Positions 21,053 to 30,744 of a stretch of 64,000 nucleotides of DNA are shown one piece after another. Position 1 is the first letter of the stretch; each line of letters begins with the position of its first letter. Under the pieces are notes generated by a model, which saw only the letters and a program-made list of their open reading frames with translations, was not told the origin of the DNA and ran no database searches. Position numbers and translations under genes: made by a program. This DNA is from Methanosarcina sp. (GTDB lineage: Archaea; Halobacteriota; Methanosarcinia; Methanosarcinales; Methanosarcinaceae). The DNA is taken from the NCBI GenBank assembly GCA_003164755.1, contig PLUB01000073.1:62001-126000 (forward strand). The letters run 5' to 3'.

Positions 21053-21730
21053 TCACTTACACATAAATATCATACTGGAAGGACATAGGTTCTTCAAAAT
21101 ACATATTTCACATTTAGGTTTTCTTGCCTGGCAGATCTTTCTCCCGTGATAAATCAGAATCATAGAGATTGAATCAAGTTCTTCCTTTGGTGCAATGGAT
21201 ATAAGATCAGCCTCGATTTTCTCAGGATCGGAATTTTTTGTAAAGTTTAACCTCCTTGAGACTCTTTTTACATGCGTATCTACAGCTATACCTTCTATTA
21301 CCCCAAATGCCCTCGCAAGTACTATGTTTGCTGTTTTTCTTCCGACTCCAGGTAAAGTAACAAGATCTTCCATTGTCTCAGGAACTTTCCCATTATAGTG
21401 TTCGACGATTAATTCTGCAGCACCTTTGATATTTTTTGCTTTGTTTTTGTAAAAACCTGTAGAATAAATATCATTCTCGAGTTCCATAAGGTCTGCATTT
21501 GCATAATCCTTTGCAGTACTGTATTTTTTAAACAACTTCTCAGTTACCCTGTTAATCTGGACATCTGTAGATTGGGCAGATAGAATGGTTGCGACAAGAA
21601 GCTCGAGAGGGTTACGGTAATTAAGGGAAGGCTTTGCATCAGGGTACATCTTCTTAAGAATAGCTAAACAAACCTGTAATCTTTGTATAGCGTCAGAGTT
21701 ATTATTAGCTGTAGAGTATTTGGGGGGCAT
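21053..21730 (-). CDS. nth: endonuclease III (DNA glycosylase/AP lyase)
   Basis: 225 aa from ATG 21730; a TTG one codon earlier is possible. It removes oxidised pyrimidines and cleaves abasic sites in base-excision repair. The helix-hairpin-helix 'LPGVGRKTANIVLARAFG' carries the catalytic Lys further back in 'LVATILSAQSTD'-type context, and the Asp lies in 'AVDTHVKR'. The C-terminal 4Fe-4S loop is intact: CX6CX2CX5C in 'CQARKPKCEICILKNLC'. The length is normal. It has no operon partner, and intergenic repeats flank both ends. Confidence 0.93.
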   Translation of the reverse strand: MPPKYSTANNNSDAIQRLQVCLAILKKMYPDAKPSLNYRNPLELLVATILSAQSTDVQINRVTEKLFKKYSTAKDYANADLMELENDIYSTGFYKNKAKNIKGAAELIVEHYNGKVPETMEDLVTLPGVGRKTANIVLARAFGVIEGIAVDTHVKRVSRRLNFTKNSDPEKIEADLISIAPKEELDSISMILIYHGRKICQARKPKCEICILKNLCPSSMIFMCK

Positions 21731-21798
21731 CAAGAATAAATTTGAATTGAATGCTGATAAGTTTTTGCCCGAAAATTCAAATCGTTTAAAAAAGACTT

Positions 21799-21875
21799 GA
21801 GGATAATTTCAAATAAAGGATTTATGGCTGATACCATAAAACATATGATAACATTTAGGAGCTTATCAAAATCCT
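21799..21875. repeat. family A palindromic repeat, degraded copy A3
   Basis: The right arm 'GAGCTTATCAAAATCCTC' is clear; the left arm (GAGGATAATTTC) is only partly conserved. Confidence 0.4.
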
Positions 21876-21962
21876 CTATAAATAATCCTTAAAATAATTC
21901 TTACAAAATGTGATTCCAATCGCATGTGATATGATAGAATTGAACAAGAAAAAGATGCTATT

Positions 21963-22962
21963 CTCTGCAGAAATCCTCTAAGTTGTGCATTTTCCCATAT
22001 TTTTATAAACGTTATGTCATAAAATACCCCTATATTTTCCCACAAAAAAAATGAAAGAACACACAATATTGAAATCGAATAAGTACATTAAATTTGTTGA
22101 TACCAGCCTTAAAACTGTTCAGTCTTCCAGAATTAACATTTATTCCTGCAAATATTCCAAACATGGTTATACCCAGCATCAACTTCTTATTCTGGTTTTA
22201 TTGAAGAAGTATATCAGCATAGGATATCGTGATTTTGTATAATTTATTGACCTAATGAACGATCTAAAAGACAAACTCAATCTTAATAAAATTCCCCATT
22301 TCACTATCCTTCAAAAGTTTGTATCCAGAATTCCCTCTTCTCTGTTTAATCGTATTTTGTCGAAAACTTTAAAGTTTTTTTTACTCACATGGATAAATAA
22401 TCTCTATTACGGCAGTCGGTGCAACAGGATTTACAAGTTCCTATACAAATTATTATTATTCCCGCAGAACAGGGAAGCTACGAAGGAGCTACTTGGAAAC
22501 TTCAATATCAATCAAAACAACAAAACGATAGTATTAGGATGGAACATTAGTCCAAAAAAATATATCCAAATCAAACATGAAAATGCTCTGATCAGACAAT
22601 CAAATATGATCAAGAAAATCTCAATGTTATGTGATGGATAAAGGATATGATTCAGAAAAAATCCATTCCCTAATTAGAGAAGAAATAAGAGCAAACTCAA
22701 TCATACCTGTAAGAAAAAGAAGGAGAACCAAATTTAGGGAAAATACTGAAGACAGATGCACTTAATCTATGATAAGATTAAATACGACCAAAGGAATCTA
22801 GCGGAGACAACGTTCTCTGTTGTCAAAAGGAAGTTTAAAAAAGTACTTCGGGCAGGAAAATTTCATAACCAAGTCAAAGAAGTAAAACTTAAACTGATAA
22901 TCTATAACGTAAATAAAAAGATAGAATAAATAATTTGCATTAAATTAAGGATTTCCACAGAG
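21963..22962 (+). mobile_element. IS5-like insertion sequence relic, about 1,000 bp
   Basis: The ends carry imperfect inverted repeats. The left end starts CTCTGCAGAAATCCTC and the right end is AAGGATTTCCACAGAG. Reverse-complemented, the right end reads CTCTGTGGAAATCCTT and agrees with the left at 13 of 16 positions. The interior is a broken transposase gene on the plus strand. I did not see a clear target duplication. Confidence 0.6.
22051..22929 (+). pseudogene. IS5-type transposase, broken
   Basis: The text starts 'MKEHTILKSNKYIKFVDTSL' and continues 'YSCKYSKHGYTQHQLLILVL', 'GYRDFV', then after a stop 'DLMNDLKDKLNLNKIPHFTI', 'QKFVSRIPSSLFNRILSK'. After the expected DDE strand with '[20 protein letters not shown]' it goes out of frame at about 22635. 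It resumes as 'MDKGYDSEKIHSLIREEIRA' and 'NLAETTFSVVKRKFKKVLRA', ending near 22929. It therefore has the DDE transposase plan but several stops and shifts, with the first catalytic region damaged. Its terminal repeats are still recognisable. Confidence 0.7.
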
Positions 22963-23252
22963 CTGTTTTTAGATAATTATTTTCTACCTTGCAATGTAGT
23001 TTTTTGGGGTTTGTATCGGAATTCAGTTTCATTTTTTCCCAAAATGGCTGTTTTGCAAGTTAAAATGTTGTTATTCTGATGATATTATTAAAATTTATAT
23101 AAATTTGACAATTAAGGTAATGTAACTAAGATTTTAATAAATAATAAAATATAATTACCTAGCAGAACGTTTTCTTTGCAGAGTGAATAATTAAATCCAT
23201 TTTTGTAGTTATTTTTCATTATTAATGTTTAACACACATCAAGAGGCTGAAA

Positions 23253-23648
23253 ATGAGAAAAGCGAGATATGATAAAGCAAGTAGAGGGCATACCCTCGTA
23301 AAGGCTTTAGGAATCACTTTGCTGGAGTTTTTTATTCTAGTGAGTATCGCCGGATCGGTGCCATTTGCAGATATACAGAACTCCGGCAGCAACAATGTCT
23401 CTAATTTAAATAAGTCTGATGAAGCAATAAAACCATTTGACAAAGCAATTGAAATTAATCCGCAGGATTCAAAAGCTTGGAATAATAAAGGACTTGATCT
23501 AAGAAAATTAGGTAAGTACGATGAAGCAATAAAAGCATATGACAAAGCAATTGAAAATAATCCCCAAAATTCAATGGCTTGGTATAAAAAAAGACTTGCT
23601 CTACCTATTCTCTCATCAACAACAAGTATAAATCAATCCTTATTTTAA
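23253..23648 (+). pseudogene. secreted/anchored TPR-protein, truncated
   Basis: 131 codons. The N-terminus has a charged stretch followed by a hydrophobic segment ('ALGITLLEFFILVSIAGSVP', residues about 22-41), a signal or anchor. Two TPR units follow ('SDEAIKPFDKAIEINPQDSK', 'YDEAIKAYDKAIENNPQNSM'). Relatives have many more units; here the sequence leaves the TPR pattern at 'LALPIL' and ends. Downstream, 23600-23740 encodes an unrelated-looking tail ('IELDSYLTKKKIRDTIKRSY') in another frame. A relic of the same leader is at about 33752-33825. It may still make a short product, but I treat it as a broken gene. Confidence 0.55.
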
Positions 23649-24006
23649 AAAACACCATCGAGCTTGACTCATATCTCACTAAAAAGAAAATTCGCGACAC
23701 TATCAAAAGAAGTTATAAAAAACTTCAGTATCGTCCCTAATTAATTGTTTCATATTTCCAGTAATTAAGTTTTCAGTGTAAAGAATGTTTTCGTCCTCAT
23801 TCACTGAAGCAGATCTACTCTTATAACTTCACTGAAGTGCAGAACAAAAAGACCGGATAATAGCCAACGATGCATTTTAAAAATAAAATCAGCCAAATTA
23901 TGGAGAACTATCAACTCTATAAATGGCAAAAAATAACTTATCTCATATTGAGTTTAAAATCATATTTTCTGAACAGATTTTACCGAATAAAAGTGCTACA
24001 TCTTTT

Positions 24007-24048
24007 CTTCTTCACTCAACAAATATTCTTCTTCACTCAACAAATATA
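24007..24048 (+). repeat. 21-bp tandem duplication
   Basis: The unit CTTCTTCACTCAACAAATAT plus one base occurs twice back to back, just upstream of the nurA start. It keeps the reading frame open, which produces a spurious 51-residue N-terminal extension. Confidence 0.8.
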
Positions 24049-24075
24049 TATGATTCCTTAAAGTATCTTCCATTT

Positions 24076-25416
24076 ATGACTCTTGAGCCCGTTCACATGC
24101 ATAAGATTTCGGAATTTGCAAAAAGGATTGATCGGTCATTTGAGTTTAAAGATCCTAAGACAGCTACTGATATTTATAATCTCCTTGAGGAGTTAACACT
24201 TGACGGAAAGGTTATTCTTAAGTCTATAGACCGACTCTTTCGAGGAATTGTCAAGACAGAGTTGATGTCACAGGGCATGGACCCATATCCGGTTACTTAT
24301 GCCTGTGACAGTGGGAGCACAAATCCAAGGACTTATGACAGCGGGCTTTTTGTAGACTTCTGCCATTGCGGGCTGGCCGCAACGCCTTCTGATCTTGATA
24401 TCCAAAAATACAGGACAATTGTTTGTGCTGCGTATTCTTCTTCAGAAAAAGTGGCTATGCAGGCTACACAAGATTGGGAAATCTTTGATGAAGGGTTTGG
24501 GAGGGCAAAGTTGGTCACAATTGCATCTGACGAGGTGAAAAAAAAAACGCCTGATATGGTACATAATTTTGCAATGTACCTAGCCGAATCCGAGCATATC
24601 CTTTTTATGAAGGAAAGGGTGAACTCAGAAAGCTTTTTCATAATGGACGGGCCGATTTATCCAAAGCAGCTCATGTATTGGATGGTGCTGGATGACAAGG
24701 AAGTAAAAATCCGACAGAATGACAATGCCCGAAAAATACTCCAGAATTACATTGACATCATGGATAATTTTCTGGAAAAGCGGAGGCCTTTAATAGGATT
24801 TGTGAAAAATCCTATTGACAAGCAAATTATGGACAGTATCCGGAAGAAAAGTGAAGCTATTGAATTGCCATGGACGCTTGACTCCCAATTTTTCCGAAAT
24901 ATTCTTTCCCCAGAAAAAATTGGTAGTAAATGTGGACAGGGGCATGGTGGAAGAAATTCTAAAAATAACGGGAAAAATGACCCATATAATGGTTCCAGGA
25001 ACACTTACATCACTTATACTAACTGGTTTTTACAGCCCAATAGGTTTTATGAAAGGTTGCTCAATGGAACTTCACCACTTGCAGCCGGTGATATGCTTCA
25101 ACAAAAACTCAGGCATAATTTTCCACCTGAGGATTATGCCCTTTGTTTTTTCATGCTTTATGTCCCCTCTAAGGACGTGGTCTTCAAGATAGAAACTCCT
25201 TATGGGCTTATTAAGGACAATTTCCTGCGCATGCAAATTACCAAAAAAGTGCTATTTGATCTTTCTCTACATGGCTTTCCTCTTACCCTCACAAAAGTAG
25301 ATAATCTCTCAAAAATTAGGAAAGTGGAGCGGCAAGAGATCGATAAATTATTTGAAAATATGAATCATGATTTAAATTATAATGATACTCGATGGGGTAA
25401 TATTATTGAAATATGA
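24076..25416 (+). CDS. nurA: NurA 5'-to-3' nuclease of the HerA-NurA complex
   Basis: 446 aa from ATG 24076. The longer frame from 23923 is rejected because it runs through a tandem repeat. NurA is the nuclease that HerA loads for DNA-end resection. The catalytic-core Asp is at residue 78 in 'ACDSGS', followed by 'DSGLFVDF'; a second acidic motif is 'FFIMDGPIYPKQL' near residue 195, and 'YITYTNWFLQPNRFYERLL' lies in the C-terminal half. The Gly/Asn-rich stretch around residues 290-310 is odd and could reflect local change. Its stop lies inside the herA start region, so translation is coupled. Confidence 0.82.
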   Translation: MTLEPVHMHKISEFAKRIDRSFEFKDPKTATDIYNLLEELTLDGKVILKSIDRLFRGIVKTELMSQGMDPYPVTYACDSGSTNPRTYDSGLFVDFCHCGLAATPSDLDIQKYRTIVCAAYSSSEKVAMQATQDWEIFDEGFGRAKLVTIASDEVKKKTPDMVHNFAMYLAESEHILFMKERVNSESFFIMDGPIYPKQLMYWMVLDDKEVKIRQNDNARKILQNYIDIMDNFLEKRRPLIGFVKNPIDKQIMDSIRKKSEAIELPWTLDSQFFRNILSPEKIGSKCGQGHGGRNSKNNGKNDPYNGSRNTYITYTNWFLQPNRFYERLLNGTSPLAAGDMLQQKLRHNFPPEDYALCFFMLYVPSKDVVFKIETPYGLIKDNFLRMQITKKVLFDLSLHGFPLTLTKVDNLSKIRKVERQEIDKLFENMNHDLNYNDTRWGNIIEI

Positions 25417-27409
25417 AGATTCCGATATTTTGGCTTTTATCTCCGACAAATCGAAAAAGGAACCTGCAACTAATATTAATTTGGATGCAGAAGAAAATGG
25501 AGAATTTGAGCAAATCCCTGAAGAGGATAATTTTGGAAATAAGACGAGGGATAATGTTGTGAATTCCCTTAAAGGCGCTTTCAATCAGGATACGGTGCTC
25601 ATATCTGAATCTCATTCTTTTTTTCCAGATCCTTCTATGGAATCCCAATCTATGAAATTATCTGAAAAAGAAGTTTTCCCCTTTGAAACCTTCGAAGGTT
25701 ATGACAGAGGTACCTTTAATCTTTTCTCGTCTTCAGAAGCCTTCGGGATTGTTACCATAGGGATAGATCCTCTGGAAATAACTCCCTCAGGAGCTGTAAT
25801 CACTGGCTTCATTACATCTTCAAGGCGGAATGAAATAAGGCTCGGGACTTATGTGATCTTGCCTTATGAGAGTGGAGAACAACTTTTTGCTCGTGTAGAT
25901 AAACTTCAATACAGGCAAGAATTTGTGGTAGATGACGCAACTGAAATCCACTCAAGGCGAATGCTCAGTGCCCGTGGAGGTTCTATATACGAAGCTGACT
26001 ACAAATTTCTTGCCTGTCTGGATCCTCTTTGCATTCTGTACCGGAAGATCGATGGTACACTTACAAGAAGGATGGCAGACAGGATCCCTCGCCCCAACAC
26101 TCCTATTCTGCCTGTTAAGAATAGGCTTGAAGTACAGACAGGGCTCAATATCCCTGAAGAGGGTATTTTCCTCGGGCACCTGAGCGTTGGGGGAGAACTT
26201 GTAAAAACCCATTCTGAGCCTGAAACAGTTGCATATTACCTCAGAAACGACTATTCTATGGGTGATCCTCTTATTTTCAGGCATATTCTTATCTGCGGGA
26301 GCACAGGAACAGGAAAAACCTTCCTTTCAAAAAATATTCTTCGCCAGTTCATGACAGAATACAACAGGTATAGGGTGCGTAGTTCCCCTAATATGGCGGG
26401 GAAAAATCCCTGCCTGGTTATTATGGATCCTCAAGATGAATATTCCCAGCTTTTTGAGGATAATGAAACTTTAACAGAGGAGGATAATTTCAAGTTTGAA
26501 TCCGAAAAAGTTGCTTATGGCAGGGTTCAATCTACAAAAGCGTTTGTAGCAAAGATAAATGGGCAGAAATATCCCGGAGATAAGACAAGGGCTGAACAAA
26601 TTGAGTTTACAATTCCGTTTTCCCTTGTAGAGCACAATTCTTGGCTTATTGCAGCAGCTGGAATGTCAGAACTTCAGTACATAGGTCTTGAAGTGCTTCT
26701 TGGAGACTTCTTTAAGTCAAGCGTATCCCATACTTACCGCAATTTCATCGATCATATTGACAATGAGAGTATACGCTCCTACTACGTAGATAGCGGGAAG
26801 CTTCATGAGTCCTCTTTTGACGGGATTGTTAGGCGAACAAAAAGTCGATTTTTTTCGAAGGTCTTTGACCAAGATGCAACCTCAATTACCGATATCCTTG
26901 GCAGAATCTTCAAGCCAGGCCAAATTTCGGTTTTCCCAACCGAATATATAAGCGCTCCGAGAATTCGAGATCTTATAGTGCTCACGATCATGAGCCTGAT
27001 CGTAGACAACAAGCTCAGTACCTCAGGTAATGATGCTATTAAAGAAACTCCAATAATTTTAGGGCTGGACGAGGCTCATCGTTATCTCTCTAGGGCAAAC
27101 GGGGAACATTCTCGCCTAATTATTTCCCGTTTTGCAGATGCAGCTCGCCAGGGTAGAAAGGAAGGACTAGGTCTTTTTTTGATCACGCAGGATCCCCAAG
27201 ATATTGATGACACTGTTTTCAAACAGATCAATACGAAGTTAATCCTTAACCTCAACAACGACGCAGCAATTACGTCGCTGAAGGTTCCGAAAGAGTATGA
27301 ACGGAGAATTCCTTATCTCAAAAAAGGACAAATGATAATTAATTCTCCTGATAACAGCGATATCGTGGAAGTAGTTGGGCTTTCTAATTGTGTAGTAAGA
27401 CATGTTTGA
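25382..27409 (+). CDS. herA: HerA bipolar DNA helicase/translocase
   Basis: 675 aa from ATG 25382. A TTG at 25406 with GGGG ahead of it is an alternative start. HerA is a hexameric FtsK/VirB4-type ATPase that drives NurA. The N-terminal HAS-barrel ('FGIVTIGIDPLEITPSGAVI' region) is followed by Walker A 'GSTGTGKT' near residue 306, Walker B 'ILGLDEAHRYL' near residue 560, and a sensor/arginine region ending '...NSPDNSDIVEVVGLS'. The first ~100 residues are acidic and low in complexity, longer than in many archaeal HerA proteins. It overlaps nurA by 35 bases, in the usual archaeal pairing. Confidence 0.92.
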   Translation: MILDGVILLKYEDSDILAFISDKSKKEPATNINLDAEENGEFEQIPEEDNFGNKTRDNVVNSLKGAFNQDTVLISESHSFFPDPSMESQSMKLSEKEVFPFETFEGYDRGTFNLFSSSEAFGIVTIGIDPLEITPSGAVITGFITSSRRNEIRLGTYVILPYESGEQLFARVDKLQYRQEFVVDDATEIHSRRMLSARGGSIYEADYKFLACLDPLCILYRKIDGTLTRRMADRIPRPNTPILPVKNRLEVQTGLNIPEEGIFLGHLSVGGELVKTHSEPETVAYYLRNDYSMGDPLIFRHILICGSTGTGKTFLSKNILRQFMTEYNRYRVRSSPNMAGKNPCLVIMDPQDEYSQLFEDNETLTEEDNFKFESEKVAYGRVQSTKAFVAKINGQKYPGDKTRAEQIEFTIPFSLVEHNSWLIAAAGMSELQYIGLEVLLGDFFKSSVSHTYRNFIDHIDNESIRSYYVDSGKLHESSFDGIVRRTKSRFFSKVFDQDATSITDILGRIFKPGQISVFPTEYISAPRIRDLIVLTIMSLIVDNKLSTSGNDAIKETPIILGLDEAHRYLSRANGEHSRLIISRFADAARQGRKEGLGLFLITQDPQDIDDTVFKQINTKLILNLNNDAAITSLKVPKEYERRIPYLKKGQMIINSPDNSDIVEVVGLSNCVVRHV

Positions 27410-27419
27410 TATTCTTCAG

Positions 27420-27960
27420 GCATAAATCCGCAAGAATCAAACATTCTTCTTTTAAAAATGAGTCTTATACACATGTTCAAATAAGCTCATATTTAATGAA
27501 GAATACTAAAATACCTGTAATATATAAAAGCTGTGGATTTGTCTCTTTAAACTCTTAATCCTTATTATGGAAAACCAGATTCATTTTACAAAAACTACGC
27601 AATATGTGTACAAACTAAATATTCGACAAACTCTTTTTACCATACTTCTTCCTTTACATCACTAACAAAAACGAAAGATTTACTGTTTCTGTTAAGCCTG
27701 TCGAAATGAACAAAATAAAAGTTGAATACCTCTATTTTGCTCTAATATATTTGAAAATATCTGCTGAAGACCAAGGAGAATTTAAAAGGAAATGCCTTTA
27801 ATGATTGGTTATTAGTTTGACAATGCCAAGTTTCCAGTATCCAGAATGATCTTTCCATCTTTAGAAGGAACTTCTCCAGAATATAGTTTTATGCAGTTGA
27901 TGAAGAGATGTTCTATCCGGCTTCATTTTATCATCAAAAGTTTTATTATAGGCAAATGCA
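27420..27960. other. gene-free stretch
   Basis: Spacer between herA and ribK. A minus-strand open stretch (27861-28000) looks protein-like in places ('LEMHLSIEMLDYAFAYNKTF') but has no start context and overlaps the ribK leader, so it is not called. Confidence 0.4.
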
Positions 27961-27967
27961 TAGTCTA

Positions 27968-27987
27968 GCATCTCAATACTGAGATGC
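27968..27987. promoter_or_regulatory. perfect palindrome in front of ribK; candidate RbkR operator
   Basis: GCATCTCAATACTGAGATGC is an exact 8-bp inverted repeat with a 4-base centre. It lies about 25-50 bases before the ribK start and about 20 bases after an AT-rich TATA-like run (TTTTATTATA). That position would overlap the transcription start. As DNA it could be an operator for the winged helix of RibK/RbkR; as RNA it could be a hairpin. The role is inferred. Confidence 0.45.
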
Positions 27988-28010
27988 ATCTCTAAATTAA
28001 GACGTCGGAT

Positions 28011-28706
28011 GTGCTGACAGTGCATGATATCGAATATCTGAAAAAACTTGCCCTTATAGGAGCAGTAAATAAAACAATTAAAGTATCTTCGAGTGAGTTT
28101 CAAAAGCACACTGTAGCAAGTTCCAAAACCGCAGCAAGAAAACTAAAGCAGTTGGAAGAAGAAGGGCTGATAGAAAGGAAGATCGTTCCCGGTGGCCAGT
28201 TGATAAAGATGACAGGAAAAGGAATTGAAATTCTTAAGAATGAATATAGGGAGTATAGCAGTATCTTTTCTCCAGAGTCAGATCGTCTGGAACTTGAGGG
28301 AAACATTCTCACGGGACTTGGAGAGGGCCAGTATTATGTAAATATACCTGGATACAGAAAGCAATTTGAGGAAAAATTATGTTTCTCACCTTTTCCTGGA
28401 ACTCTTAATATAAAAATCTCCGGAAATAGTTTGACTGTGCTAAATCGATTACTTGAACTGCCGGCTGTCCAGATAGAAGGCTTTAATGACGGAAAACGCA
28501 CTTTTGGGGGTGGAAGATGTTATCCGGTTAGTGTAAGAGGTATCGAGGCGGCTGTGGTAGCTCCTGAAAGAACACACTATCCTTCAGATTTGATTGAGAT
28601 CATTGCACCTGTGAAATTAAGAGATACCCTTAGCTTGAAAGACGGAGACAGAGTTGTGATACAAATTGGAAAAAGGGTATGGAGAGCAAAAAATGAGCGA
28701 AAATAA
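28011..28706 (+). CDS. ribK: CTP-dependent riboflavin kinase with N-terminal winged helix (RbkR type)
   Basis: 231 aa from GTG 28011. A second GTG at 28020 has GGATGTG ahead of it and may be the real start. Residues 1-90 form a winged-helix DNA-binding domain ('SKTAARKLKQLEEEGLIER'). Residues about 95-225 are the archaeal CTP-dependent riboflavin kinase ('GLGEGQYYVNIPGYRKQFEE', 'PFPGTLNIKI', 'FGGGRCYPV'), making FMN. Proteins of this two-domain plan act both as kinase and as transcriptional regulator of riboflavin genes in several archaea. The palindrome just upstream and the overlapping ribB fit autoregulation. Confidence 0.9.
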   Translation: MLTVHDIEYLKKLALIGAVNKTIKVSSSEFQKHTVASSKTAARKLKQLEEEGLIERKIVPGGQLIKMTGKGIEILKNEYREYSSIFSPESDRLELEGNILTGLGEGQYYVNIPGYRKQFEEKLCFSPFPGTLNIKISGNSLTVLNRLLELPAVQIEGFNDGKRTFGGGRCYPVSVRGIEAAVVAPERTHYPSDLIEIIAPVKLRDTLSLKDGDRVVIQIGKRVWRAKNERK

Positions 28707-29433
28707 GGTATATAAGTGTCTTAAATACGGAAATATAAATCTTAATAGGGCTCTAAATGCCCTGCGCGCCGGGGAAATGATCCAGATTTATGACTCGGAT
28801 TCGAGGGAAGGGGAAACCGATCTAGTAATTCCTGCAAAAGCAGTAAACTATAAAGACGTTAAATGGATGCGAAAAGATGCTGGTGGCCTTATCTGCGTTG
28901 CAATAGACCCTTTGGTTGCAAAACAGTTAAAATTACCATTTATGGTGGACCTAGTTAGCGAGGCCAGCAAAACCAGTGATTTTGTTGGAAAAATTGTGGA
29001 AAAGAAAGGAGACCTTGATTATGATTCTCGCTCTTCTTTTTCTCTCTGGGTCAACCATAGAGATACCAGAACTGGGATTCCTGATGATGAAAGGGCCCTT
29101 ACTATTCGAAAAATTGGAGAAATTACAGAAAAAAACATTTCTGGAGACCTAACTCATTTTGGGGACTATTTCAGAACTCCAGGGCACGTAGCACTTCTAA
29201 AAGCTGCTGAAGGACTTTTGGATGAACGCAATGGGCAAACTGAACTTTCAATCGCTCTTGCTCGTATGGCTGGAATTACTCCCGCAATGGTGGTTTGCGA
29301 GATGCTGGATGACAACAATGGTAAGGCCCTTTCCAAAGAAAAGGCAAAAGAATATGGCAAAGATAATGGACTTATATTCCTGGAAGGGCAGGAGATAATT
29401 GAAGCTTATATGATCTGGACAAGTTCGGAATAA
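28693..29433 (+). CDS. ribB: 3,4-dihydroxy-2-butanone 4-phosphate synthase
   Basis: 246 aa from ATG 28693, chosen because GGAGAG lies about seven bases before it; an upstream ATG at 28666 adds nine residues. It makes the four-carbon riboflavin precursor from ribulose 5-phosphate. The acidic loop 'DSDSREGETDLV' (residues about 35-46) and 'DLTHFGDYFRTPGHVALL' hold the metal- and substrate-binding residues. It overlaps the 3' end of ribK by 14 bases, forming a two-gene riboflavin operon. The length is typical of the archaeal single-domain enzyme. Confidence 0.92.
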   Translation: MSENKVYKCLKYGNINLNRALNALRAGEMIQIYDSDSREGETDLVIPAKAVNYKDVKWMRKDAGGLICVAIDPLVAKQLKLPFMVDLVSEASKTSDFVGKIVEKKGDLDYDSRSSFSLWVNHRDTRTGIPDDERALTIRKIGEITEKNISGDLTHFGDYFRTPGHVALLKAAEGLLDERNGQTELSIALARMAGITPAMVVCEMLDDNNGKALSKEKAKEYGKDNGLIFLEGQEIIEAYMIWTSSE

Positions 29434-29437
29434 AAAT

Positions 29438-29455
29438 CAACTTTTTTTTCATCAA
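29438..29455 (+). terminator. T-run after ribB
   Basis: Eight consecutive T (ACTTTTTTTTC) about ten bases after the ribB stop, fitting archaeal intrinsic termination of the ribK-ribB unit. Confidence 0.4.
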
Positions 29456-29724
29456 TCTTCCTCTTTTACTCCACCATATTTTGTTCTTTTGGTTATTTGT
29501 TTTATATCATGCCCTTGATTCATCCGGTTTTTCGCAGGGCTCCTCTAAAATAGTATTTTTCACAATTTTTTTCCCATCATAATATTATTTTTTTAATTCA
29601 TTTAATTTTGCAATTTGAATTACCATTCGTAACTATACAGTCTACCACTATTCAGTTGGAAGATATCTATTTTAATTTAATAGATACTTCTGATTACTAG
29701 CTGGACGAAAAAAATCAAATTTTC

Positions 29725-29896
29725 GGTATCTAACAAAGTTGCAAACGATTGGTTATGTTCGCACCAAAGCTCTGGATATAAAATAATTATTCAAAATCAA
29801 ATATTTTAGGGAATTTAGATAACCTCTGATTTTTACGGATCATAGATCTAAAATTTATATACATATGAGATAATTACGGATTTTATCGAAATCCTC
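29725..29896 (+). repeat. composite repeat: family D followed by family A (A4)
   Basis: Family D text ('TTATGTTCGCACCAAAGCTC', '...CAAAATCAAATATTTT') occupies about 29725-29810. It runs straight into a family A palindrome, 29811-29896 ('GATAACCTCTGATTTTTACG' to 'TATCGAAATCCTC'). The same D-then-A order occurs at about 50300-50450. Confidence 0.6.
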
Positions 29897-30061
29897 ATAA
29901 GTTTATAAACACAATGATTTTGCATGACATAGTTTCATTTTATAGTGCAAAGGTAGCTTAAAATATATATCAGTTAGTTAATTCAATTTTTTAAGTAAGT
30001 CTCCATCTACGCAGCAAGCTGTGAAGTATTGAATAAATTAATTCGGAAGCCTATAAGAATA

Positions 30062-30661
30062 TCAGCGGTTGAATATTTTATCCAGGAAATACTGATGGAT
30101 TCGTAAGTCATCGGTTAATTCTGGATGGAATGCAACAGCCAGTACATTTCCCTGTTCTGCCATAATTATCACGTCGTCAAGATTTGAAAACACACTCACA
30201 CCAGGCCCACAGTTAACTATTCCAGGAGCTCTGATAAATATGCCTTTAAAAGAAGAATCGAGAATTTCAATTTTAAGTTCCGTTTCAAAAGAATCCCTCT
30301 GTCTCCCAAAAGCATTCCGGTTGACTTTAATATCCATAATTCCGAGCAGTGCCTGGCTAGTCTTTTTCACCTGCTCGTCTCCTTCTTTTGCGAGCACAAT
30401 CAACCCTGCACAGGTACCGAGAACTGGAACTCCTCTCGCAGCCACATCCTTAATCTCTTCAGCAATTCCCTCGCGGGACAGCAACCTGCAAAGAGTTGTA
30501 CTTTCCCCACCAGGAATCACAATCCCACTACATTCAGGGACAAGACCCTTATGCTTTATTTTAACTATCTCTGCATCTCTCCCTCGTTGTGCAAGAGCTC
30601 TCTTTAAGGCATCAACATGCTCAGAAACAGCTCCTTGGATAGCGATTACACCTATCTTCAT
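30062..30661 (-). CDS. pdxT: pyridoxal 5'-phosphate synthase glutaminase subunit
   Basis: 199 aa from ATG 30661 ('MKIGVIAIQGAVSEHVDAL'); an ATG at 30673 adds four residues. PdxT hydrolyses glutamine and channels ammonia to PdxS. Class I amidotransferase features are present: 'PGGESTTL' near residue 46, the nucleophile Cys in 'GTCAGLIVLA' near residue 78, and His-Glu in 'AFHPELTDD' near residue 170. The frame is intact and the length normal. pdxS lies upstream on the same strand but 380 bp away, and the gap is mostly a family B repeat, so co-transcription is uncertain. Confidence 0.93.
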   Translation of the reverse strand: MKIGVIAIQGAVSEHVDALKRALAQRGRDAEIVKIKHKGLVPECSGIVIPGGESTTLCRLLSREGIAEEIKDVAARGVPVLGTCAGLIVLAKEGDEQVKKTSQALLGIMDIKVNRNAFGRQRDSFETELKIEILDSSFKGIFIRAPGIVNCGPGVSVFSNLDDVIIMAEQGNVLAVAFHPELTDDLRIHQYFLDKIFNR

Positions 30662-30744
30662 GAGAAGCACCATTTTCTAGAAATTAACTTTTTATTTGTT
30701 GGATTTAAAATTCTGAAAAATTAAGTACAATTAAGCCCGGGAAA

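Noticed and set aside
24006..24048. CRISPR-like direct repeat
   Set aside because: Only two adjacent units without spacers; no cas genes or other array in the window.
23923..24075. N-terminal extension of NurA by 51 residues
   Set aside because: It is made of a 21-bp tandem repeat and low-complexity sequence; the family start 'MTLEPVHM' is at 24076.
27861..28109. 82-codon minus-strand gene overlapping the ribK start
   Set aside because: It overlaps the coding start of a well-supported gene and has no start signal or recognisable family.
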